From UBA5436 sp964346085 (GTDB taxonomy: Bacteria; Bacillota; Clostridia; Saccharofermentanales; DTU023), in the NCBI GenBank assembly GCA_964346085.1, contig CAYFSZ010000045.1, positions 1-11,655 on the forward strand: DNA of 11,655 nt, in the 5' to 3' direction. The notes beneath the pieces are model-generated. The model was not told the origin of the DNA and did no database searches. It saw nothing but the letters and a program-made list of their open reading frames with translations. Both the position numbers and the translations under genes were made by a program. Below, piece by piece: positions 6,842 through 11,655 of this stretch (the first letter of the stretch is position 1; each line of letters begins with the position of its first letter).

Positions 6842-8509
6842 TTAATGATCTAAACCTACTGTTCTGAATACCATAACGCCGCCTGGTTTATATTGTAGGC
6901 CGTTCACGTATGTTTTGTATCCATTTAAGTTACTGTCATTTCCTAAGAAAATCCATGGACATTCATCCCAAGCAATTGCTTGTGCTTTTGCATAGGTTTC
7001 AGCAAGTTCATCTGGATCTGTCATTAATAATGCATCATCAAGAAGTTTGTTGAATTCTTCATTATTCCAGAAAGCTGTATTATAACCTTCAGGAGGGAAT
7101 TTTGTTCCGTGAAGAATATTTCTCATTGAACCGTCAGCTTCATATGAACCAGAAGACCAGTTAACATACCACATTTGAACTTTTGTTTCTTCTAGTGGTG
7201 CACTTGTGATTTCAGCATTTGCTGTTGATTCATTTGGAAGTAATTTTACATTAACACCAATTTGAGCAAGTTGTTGTTGCACAAATGTAGCACCTTTTTG
7301 TTCGATTGTAGTATTGTCTACAACGATTTCTACATCAAAACCATTTTCAAAACCAGCTTCTTTCATAAGTGATTTAGCTTTTTCGATATCAGGTGTATAT
7401 GGTGTTTGTGGAGCAAAGTACATGATGGAATCTGAGAAGATTGATAATGGAGCTTTACCAAAGCCGTTAAATACAACTTTTTCATAAGCTTCACTGTCGA
7501 ATGCATAGTTTAATGCTTGACGAACTCTCTTGTCAGCAAAAGGTTTGCTTCCATCTGGAAGTACTAATTCTGTGTTCAATGTAACATATCTGTATGTTGT
7601 AGCTGGAGCTACATCAACGACAACTGAAGAATCTTGTTGAAGAATTTCAACATCTGTTACTGGAATTGGGAAGATAACATCTGCTTCACCTGTTTGTAAC
7701 ATTGCAATACGTGCAGCATCTTCAGGAACGACTTGGAATGTTAAAGAATCAACTTTAGGTCCTTCTCTCCAATAATCTTGATTAGGAACCATTTTTGTAT
7801 AACCACCATCAACACGTTCTGCAAACACAAATGGACCAGTACCTGCTGATGCTGTTGTGAATGAATCTGTTCCTGCTTCAATCGCTTTTGGAGAAGCAAT
7901 ACGAACTTGTGTAATTTTGTTGATGAAAGTGTTATTTGGAGCATCTAATGTGATTGTCACTTGATATTCACTGTCAACTGTAACGCTTTCCCAGTTTTTC
8001 ACGCTTCTATGCAATGCTAAAGATTCATCATTGTAACCACGTTCGTAGTTTGCTTTTACAGCTTCTGCATTAAACGGTTCGCCGTCATGGAATTTAATGC
8101 CTTCTTCTAGAACGAATGTATATGAACGTCCGTCTTCTGAAACTGTCCATTCTTTTGCGAGTGCAGGAATAACATTTGTATCAGCATCAAATGTTAAGAG
8201 TGTTTCATACATTTCGTTAAGCACTTGATTAGAAATACCATTGCTTCCTACATGTGGATCTAATGATGTTGTATCTGCTTGAAGAGCAATTACGATATCA
8301 TTATCTGGAGCTTTTGCTGCATCGCCTTCTGCTGCAGGTTCCCCTTCTGCTTCTTCTGCTGGTTCTGTTTCAGCATTTGATTCTTCAGCTTCTGCAGGTT
8401 CACTTGCGTCAGCTGCCTTGGTTTCTTTTGCTTCTTCTGTATTACTACCGCAAGCAACAAGACCAACGACCATAATCATTGCTAAAAATAAAGCCAATAA
8501 TTTTTTCAT
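6842..8509 (-). CDS. Peptide ABC transporter substrate-binding lipoprotein (SBP_bac_5, OppA/DppA/GsiB type)
   Basis: This 555-residue extracellular lipoprotein captures the substrate for the importer encoded downstream. The N-terminus is a lipoprotein signal (MKKLLALFLA, hydrophobic to residue 19) with the lipobox LVAC and Cys20 as the lipidated residue. Residues 21-70 form a low-complexity linker made almost only of Glu, Ala, Pro, Asp, Thr and Ser, a flexible tether. The family 5 solute-binding domain begins at about 73 with the typical run SLDPHV, then an LLTFD strand, EDGRSYTFVLEEGIKFHDGE, and the later NVKLLPNE strand. AGGAG lies about eight bases before the ATG. It is the first gene of the operon, behind a promoter and a roughly 110-base leader. 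The ligand is probably a short peptide; the GsiB-like look makes glutathione an alternative. Confidence 0.93.
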   Translation of the reverse strand: MKKLLALFLAMIMVVGLVACGSNTEEAKETKAADASEPAEAEESNAETEPAEEAEGEPAAEGDAAKAPDNDIVIALQADTTSLDPHVGSNGISNQVLNEMYETLLTFDADTNVIPALAKEWTVSEDGRSYTFVLEEGIKFHDGEPFNAEAVKANYERGYNDESLALHRSVKNWESVTVDSEYQVTITLDAPNNTFINKITQVRIASPKAIEAGTDSFTTASAGTGPFVFAERVDGGYTKMVPNQDYWREGPKVDSLTFQVVPEDAARIAMLQTGEADVIFPIPVTDVEILQQDSSVVVDVAPATTYRYVTLNTELVLPDGSKPFADKRVRQALNYAFDSEAYEKVVFNGFGKAPLSIFSDSIMYFAPQTPYTPDIEKAKSLMKEAGFENGFDVEIVVDNTTIEQKGATFVQQQLAQIGVNVKLLPNESTANAEITSAPLEETKVQMWYVNWSSGSYEADGSMRNILHGTKFPPEGYNTAFWNNEEFNKLLDDALLMTDPDELAETYAKAQAIAWDECPWIFLGNDSNLNGYKTYVNGLQYKPGGVMVFRTVGLDH

Positions 8510-8534
8510 TTCTTTTCTCCTGTTTAATTTTTTT

Positions 8535-8607
8535 CTGTTAAATCAATAAAAAAGAAATTTTATGTCGTTAACAGATGTAATTAGATTTCGCCAAGTAAAA
8601 TTACTTG
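8535..8607 (-). promoter_or_regulatory. Leader of the binding-protein gene with two inverted repeats
   Basis: The leader holds a 16-base palindrome at 8592-8607 (7-base arms CAAGTAA/TTACTTG around 2 bases) and a second pair, CTGTTAA (8535-8541) with TTAACAG (8568-8574), enclosing 26 bases. The first could be an operator just downstream of the promoter; the second could form a stem in the mRNA. No known riboswitch was recognised. Confidence 0.4.
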
Positions 8608-8625
8608 TCGATTAAGATACTACAA

Positions 8626-8654
8626 ATTGTATATTTTTTTCTCTAAAAATTCAA
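8626..8654 (-). promoter_or_regulatory. Probable promoter of the peptide importer operon
   Basis: On the minus strand TTGAAT (8649-8654) and TACAAT (8626-8631) are 17 bases apart in a very AT-rich stretch, about 120 bases before the lipoprotein ATG. It lies between the methyltransferase stop codon and the importer. The call rests on consensus only. Confidence 0.5.
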
Positions 8655-8688
8655 ATTTAAGTGCATTTGCACAGTTACTGTTTTAAAC

Positions 8689-9264
8689 TTATTTCTTTAC
8701 GGCTACGATAATGCCATCGCCCAATTCAGGATGATACACAGTCTCATAATTGAGATGATTCAAAATCTCTTCTCGAAACTCTCTTAGCTTACGAACAATG
8801 CCACGAACATTTCTCGTCTTCGCAGGATAAGGTGCATCCACTAAACCATAAAAATTAATATTATCAAATATAAATGCTCCACCAGTTTTGATATTTTTCT
8901 CAAAGTGCTTCATATGATTGCCGTATTGCGATTTCGCCGCATCGATGAAAATCAAATCATACATACGGGCAGTCGTATATTCGATGGCATCGGTCAGGAC
9001 TAAATTAATTTGATTTGAAAAGCCTGATTCTTGCACATTTTGGACTGCTTGTTGGTAGGATTCTTCATTTTTTTCTAATGTATCGACATGAATTTCAGGG
9101 TCCATTTCAGCCATACGAATGGAAGAATAGGCAACAGCCGTCCCTACCTCCAAAATATCTTTCACATCATGTGCTTCAATATAGTCCAGAATAAAATAGA
9201 GGCTTTCTTCCATGATGATGGGTACATGTTCATTTGTATTTTGTGTTTGTTCAATATTTAGCAT
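8689..9264 (-). CDS. trmR: SAM-dependent O-methyltransferase, TrmR (YrrM) type tRNA 5-hydroxyuridine methyltransferase
   Basis: This cytosolic class I methyltransferase is of the catechol-O-methyltransferase-like family 3. In Bacillus the TrmR member methylates 5-hydroxyuridine at the wobble position (34) of tRNA to 5-methoxyuridine. In 191 residues, HVPI (13-16) precedes the SAM-binding motif EVGTAVAYSS (39-48). An acidic pocket residue is Glu64, and the IDAAKSQY block (107-114) with Asp108 and Asp134-Asn135 would bind metal and catalyse. Strand NINFYG and the C-terminal GDGIIVAVK match the family. The frame is open to a TTG at 9294, but the ATG at 9264 with AAAGAAAG before it is the better start, though its ribosome binding site is weak. 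It is followed by the importer operon on the same strand but separated by 179 bases with a promoter. Confidence 0.8.
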   Translation of the reverse strand: MLNIEQTQNTNEHVPIIMEESLYFILDYIEAHDVKDILEVGTAVAYSSIRMAEMDPEIHVDTLEKNEESYQQAVQNVQESGFSNQINLVLTDAIEYTTARMYDLIFIDAAKSQYGNHMKHFEKNIKTGGAFIFDNINFYGLVDAPYPAKTRNVRGIVRKLREFREEILNHLNYETVYHPELGDGIIVAVKK

Positions 9265-9374
9265 TTTGTTCTTTCTTTGTTGTCTAACGAGCAATATTGA
9301 TCGTATATTAATTCCATTTCACTTCGATAATCCATTCACTAATTTTTTCCTTTGTTCTATATCTAATATGATTG

Positions 9375-9405
9375 ATCATTATTTTAGCAGAACTAAAATA
9401 ATGAT
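9375..9405. repeat. Perfect 13-bp inverted repeat in the divergent intergenic region
   Basis: ATCATTATTTTAG and CTAAAATAATGAT flank a 5-base loop, CAGAA. No T-run follows on either strand, so it is not a typical terminator. It sits about 110 bases upstream of the methyltransferase start and 108 bases before the -35 of the plus-strand promoter, in a 248-base region without a gene. It could be an operator for a dimeric regulator. Confidence 0.65.
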
Positions 9406-9512
9406 GGTTATGCTTATCTTTTCATGATCATTCCGACTTTACCTTTCATGAACTAACTTATACAACTTCTTGGTTAAAACAGAATAAATATATCTAAATA
9501 ATAACACTTCTC

Positions 9513-9540
9513 TTGAATTGTTCATTGGTTCTTGTATAAT
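9513..9540 (+). promoter_or_regulatory. Sigma-A-type promoter for the plus-strand genes
   Basis: TTGAAT (9513-9518) and a perfect TATAAT (9535-9540) are 16 bases apart. Transcription would start near 9547, just before the structured leader. Confidence 0.7.
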
Positions 9541-9552
9541 AAATTTAACAGG

Positions 9553-9608
9553 ACTCCCCACACCTCTCTAAGATGTGTCCCAAGGGGAGACATTCATTTA
9601 TTAGGAGT
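9553..9608 (+). promoter_or_regulatory. Structured 5' leader with two exclusive hairpins (attenuator- or riboswitch-like)
   Basis: In one fold CTCCCC (9554-9559) pairs with GGGGAG (9584-9589), extended inside by ACAC with GTGT. In the other, ATGTGTCCC (9573-9581) pairs with GGGAGACAT (9585-9593), 8 of 9 positions around an AAG loop. The two share bases and cannot coexist. When the second forms, ACTCC (9553-9557) is free and complementary to GGAGT (9604-9608) at the ribosome binding site. This suggests translational control of the gene starting at 9613. No known riboswitch class was recognised. Confidence 0.5.
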
Positions 9609-9616
9609 AAATATGG
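9603..9616 (+). CDS. Ribosome binding site and start codon of a gene lost in the gap
   Basis: AGGAG (9603-9607) stands five bases before ATG (9613-9615), a strong start placed right after a promoter and leader. Only ATGG is visible before the N run, so the product is unknown. It may be the start of the Xre-type regulator whose tail appears after the gap, or of a separate gene if the gap is long. Confidence 0.5.
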
Positions 9617-9716
9617 NNNNNNNNNNNNNNNNNNNNNNNNNNNNNNNNNNNNNNNNNNNNNNNNNNNNNNNNNNNNNNNNNNNNNNNNNNNNNNNNNNNN
9701 NNNNNNNNNNNNNNNN
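9617..9716. other. Assembly gap of 100 N
   Basis: Exactly 100 N, a placeholder for unknown length. Unlike the first gap, its flanks share no end overlap, so real sequence is probably missing. Confidence 0.9.
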
Positions 9717-9898
9717 AAAATTAATTGAAGAATATGGGAACGTGATAAATTTGTATCACTTAGCTTTCCCCATCGATTGGTATGATTGAGCGAGGAGATT
9801 ATTCACCATCCATCACGCTCGCTTTGACAATTGCGAAAGTGTGCAATGTGAAGGTTGAGGATGTTTTTTATTTAGAGGAGGAGTCAAATAATGAATGA
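9717..9898 (+). pseudogene. C-terminal part of an Xre-family HTH regulator, apparently broken
   Basis: From 9764 to the TGA at 9896-9898 the frame reads GMIERGDYSPSITLALTIAK followed by VCNVKVEDVFYLEEE. This is the recognition-helix end and C-terminus of the small (65-75 residue) Cro/CI-type regulators often encoded next to DUF3169 proteins. An in-frame TAG lies at 9761-9763. Just upstream, in another frame, KLIEEYGNVINLYHLA (from 9717) resembles the first helices of such a domain. Joining the two frames would need roughly 17-20 missing bases, so the gene has a deletion or the contig end is faulty. The last eight bases (ATGAATGA) overlap the DUF3169 start, a coupled arrangement. It would act in the cytoplasm, binding DNA and probably controlling its own operon. 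Confidence 0.6.
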
Positions 9899-10668
9899 AA
9901 ATAACATAAAGAAAGCAAATTTAAAGGCTTTACCCAAATTTATAATTAGTATGATTGTTATACTTATCGCAAGTTATTGGATAGGCTATTTCGCAGCTAA
10001 ATACGGTATACAAAATCTTTCCTCTAGCATAAAGGATGCTGGAATCTTTTTCGGCAATAATATTGTTCCATGGTTAATCGTTGCCATCGCAATTCTTTTG
10101 CCGATTGTTTGCAGCATACTATATCGAAAAGCCAAGCACTTGCTAAAGGATTGGGACGGAGAAAACGAAGATATCGCTAATGAAATTGAATTAAAGCTCT
10201 CTCACATTATGGATTACTAGTACAGCAAGCATTCTCACCTTTTTCCTAATGGCAGCAACCAATGCAGGAGCTTTTGTTCTTTTCGATAAAGGAAACTTGC
10301 TACCCTTTTTCTTAGGTTTAGCCTCTGTTTTTATCATTATGTTTGAAGTTACACTGATTCAACAAAAATGTGTTGATCTATATAAACGTATGAATCCAGA
10401 AAAAACAGCATCTGTCTATGATGCGAAGTTCGAGAAAAAATGGATTGACAGCTGTGATGAAGCCGAAAAAGTGTTGATTGGAAAATGCGCAATGAAAGCC
10501 TACTCTGCGACAAATCTTGCTTGTGTGGGTCTTGCTAGTCTACTAGCTGCATGTGCACTATTCTTCGAAATCGGATTCTTGCCATCATTATCCGTATGCA
10601 TCATCTGGGCCATCAATCAATTCACATACCACAGAGAATCGATGAAGCTTTTAAAACCTAAAAAATAA
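9891..10668 (+). pseudogene. DUF3169-type multi-pass membrane protein, split by a frameshift
   Basis: Two adjacent frames make one protein. The first (9891-10220) gives two membrane helices (about residues 17-36 and 57-77), then RKAKHLLKDWDGENEDIANE and ends at TAG 10218-10220. The second, open from 10195 and with its first Met at 10249, gives LWITSTASILTFFLM, further helices, the NPEKTASVYDAKFEKKW block typical of DUF3169, and two C-terminal helices. Adding one CT unit in the CTCTCTC run at 10197-10203 joins them into 259 residues, reading ELKLSLTLWITS across the joint. The start has an excellent GAGGAGGAG site and overlaps the regulator gene. DUF3169 function is unknown; pairing with an Xre regulator is common in Bacillota. 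It is either a real frameshift, a sequencing error, or less likely recoding. Confidence 0.7.
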
Positions 10669-10694
10669 AAGATCTTGAGGTTATCACTAAATAA

Positions 10695-10733
10695 AAATGG
10701 CCTACTTTGAGCATTTCTCTAAGTAGGCCATTT
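10695..10733. terminator. Bidirectional terminator between convergent genes
   Basis: AAATGGCCTACTT pairs perfectly with AAGTAGGCCATTT (13 bp) around a 13-base loop that has a short GAG/CTC stem. On the plus strand ATTTTTTAT follows; on the minus strand the stem is followed by TTATTTAG. It serves the DUF3169 gene and the glucohydrolase gene. Confidence 0.88.
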
Positions 10734-10755
10734 ATTTTTTATAATCTAGTCTAGC

Positions 10756-11592
10756 TTACCCAATTTCGTACACGCGAACTTCATAGGGACGAGTTTTGAA
10801 TTTTTTCTCCGTCAAAGATTGTTCCGGATAATTGCTGAACTTAAGCGTCATACTCTCTGGCTCAAACCCTTTTGGTAAACGGCAAGTCACAGATTTTTCC
10901 GTAAAAGAACAAATAATCAACAAACTTTTTCCTTGATAGGAACGACTATACATATAGAGATTTCTATTTCTGCGATTATGTTCTTGATAATCTCCATGGC
11001 GAACAATATCACTCTCTTTTCGATAACGAATCACGTCACGATAAAAATTCAACAAGGAATCTGGATCTTTTTCCTGACTGGCAACATTGATTTCTTTATA
11101 ATTCGGATTCAAGGCAAACCAAGGTGTACCCGTTGTAAAGCCCGCCTGCTCCTCATCACTCCACTGCATAATGGTTCTAGAATTATCACGAGTTGCACGG
11201 CGAATTTTTTCAAATTTTCTCTGATTATGTCCGTTTTTACAATCCTTCTCATAATGATTGATAGCCATACAATCTTTATACTCATCAATCGAATCCAAGT
11301 ACAGATTCGTCATCCCGATTTCCTGCCCTTGATAAATAAAAGGTGTTCCTTGTTGGAAAAGATAAGAACAAGCAAGCATTTTTCCGCTTTCAACACGATA
11401 CTCTTCACTGCCATAACGGCTGATAATACGTGGATGATCGTGATTTTCAATATACAGCGCATTCCAGCCGACTCCGGCCAAAGCGTTTTGCCATTTGGTG
11501 AATGCTTTTTTCAATTTACGAAGCGAAAACGGCAGCGGAATATATTCCGTCAAAAAGCAGTCTGCTTCCATATGTTGAAAATGAAACATCAT
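10756..11592 (-). CDS. GH13 alpha-glucosidase (oligo-1,6-glucosidase/trehalose-6-phosphate hydrolase type), C-terminal half
   Basis: The 278 codons from ATG 11592 match the second half of family GH13 glucohydrolases of about 550 residues, which split alpha-glucosidic bonds of isomalto- or related oligosaccharides, or their phosphates, in the cytosol. Visible are LYIENHDHPR (third catalytic Asp in NHD), the GTPFIYQGQEIGM strand, the RDNSRTIMQW block, TPWFALNPNYKEINV and a C-terminal beta domain. The nucleophile Asp and acid Glu would lie upstream, so this ORF alone would be inactive. Homology continues upstream of the Met (FIQQLDMM), but an in-frame TGA occurs at 11647-11649. Moving one frame over, EFEEILELL resembles the expected upstream segment, and one extra base in the T/A homopolymers at 11608-11621 would join them. 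So the gene is frameshifted or carries a base error, and its 5' part is outside the window. Confidence 0.8.
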   Translation of the reverse strand: MMFHFQHMEADCFLTEYIPLPFSLRKLKKAFTKWQNALAGVGWNALYIENHDHPRIISRYGSEEYRVESGKMLACSYLFQQGTPFIYQGQEIGMTNLYLDSIDEYKDCMAINHYEKDCKNGHNQRKFEKIRRATRDNSRTIMQWSDEEQAGFTTGTPWFALNPNYKEINVASQEKDPDSLLNFYRDVIRYRKESDIVRHGDYQEHNRRNRNLYMYSRSYQGKSLLIICSFTEKSVTCRLPKGFEPESMTLKFSNYPEQSLTEKKFKTRPYEVRVYEIG

Positions 11593-11655
11593 ATCGAGCT
11601 GCTGTATAAAAACTTTTAAAACAAGCAGAGTAATTCCAAAATTTCTTCAAATTCC

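Noticed and set aside
8661..8688. Small back-to-back inverted repeats (GTGCA/TGCAC and ACAGT/ACTGT) after the methyltransferase stop
   Set aside because: Stems are only 4-5 bp with tiny loops and the outer AAGTTTAA/TTAAATTT pairing is weak, so it is too poor to call a terminator.
9308..9379. 23-codon ORF on the minus strand beginning inside the 13-bp inverted repeat, reading MINHIRYRTKEKISEWIIEV and on
   Set aside because: No ribosome binding site, very short, and the region is AT-rich and non-coding in character. A chance ORF is as likely as a small peptide.
9212..9427. Plus-strand ORF antisense to the methyltransferase start
   Set aside because: Cysteine/phenylalanine-rich translation without a ribosome binding site; antisense shadow of a recognised gene and its upstream region.
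9532..9789. Apparent plus-strand ORF that reads through the promoter, the leader and 100 N
   Set aside because: It starts within the -10 region and crosses unknown bases, so its continuity is an artefact of treating N as open.
1..11655. CRISPR array, tRNA/rRNA, insertion sequence or prophage genes
   Set aside because: No spaced repeat array, no tRNA-like cloverleaf, no transposase or integrase motifs were seen on either strand.

Overview
The window comes from an AT-rich, low-GC Gram-positive bacterium (Bacillota). The grounds are strong AGGAG-type ribosome binding sites before nearly every gene, a lipoprotein-type peptide-binding protein, and the families present: a dipeptide/oligopeptide ABC importer, a TrmR-like methyltransferase, a NimA-like flavin protein, and a DUF3169 membrane protein paired with an Xre-type regulator. 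The exact order cannot be read from the sequence. The window is a draft scaffold. It holds two runs of exactly 100 N (2183-2282 and 9617-9716), which are placeholders for gaps of unknown size.

Layout, right to left on the minus strand. A glucohydrolase of family GH13 enters from the right edge and ends at 10756. After a plus-strand island (below) comes a TrmR-like SAM methyltransferase (8689-9264). Next is a five-gene peptide importer operon: binding lipoprotein (6842-8509), two permeases (5844-6764 and 4912-5826) and two ATPases (3886-4884 and 2918-3889). The two ATPase genes overlap as ATGA, and the operon closes with a clear hairpin terminator (2844-2894). Then come a NimA-like split-barrel flavin protein (2348-2824), the first gap, a short ORF that looks like a gene remnant (1970-2119), a Nudix hydrolase with an N-terminal helper domain (1316-1933), an acyltransferase of the PlsC fold with a C-terminal zinc ribbon (70-1236), and the first 17 codons of a further gene (1-51).

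Plus-strand island, about 9513-10733. A good sigma-A-type promoter drives a short leader that can form two mutually exclusive hairpins, one of which would leave an anti-Shine-Dalgarno strand free. The leader runs into a start codon and straight into the second gap. Beyond the gap lie the C-terminal part of a small Xre-type regulator, apparently broken, and an overlapping DUF3169-type membrane protein that is split by a frameshift. The frameshift would be repaired by one CT unit in a CTCTCTC run. A strong bidirectional terminator (10695-10733) separates the island from the convergent glucohydrolase gene.

How the parts fit. The importer is the only complete multi-gene system here: lipoprotein capture outside, two permeases forming the pore, and two ATPases driving uptake of small peptides (possibly glutathione). 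Most other genes are single housekeeping or salvage functions. I find no clear undescribed system. The most informative spots are the two-state leader at 9553-9615 with the hidden gene behind it, the frame-broken regulator/DUF3169 pair, and the first gap, whose flanks are identical 39-mers and which is probably an unmerged contig overlap rather than missing DNA.
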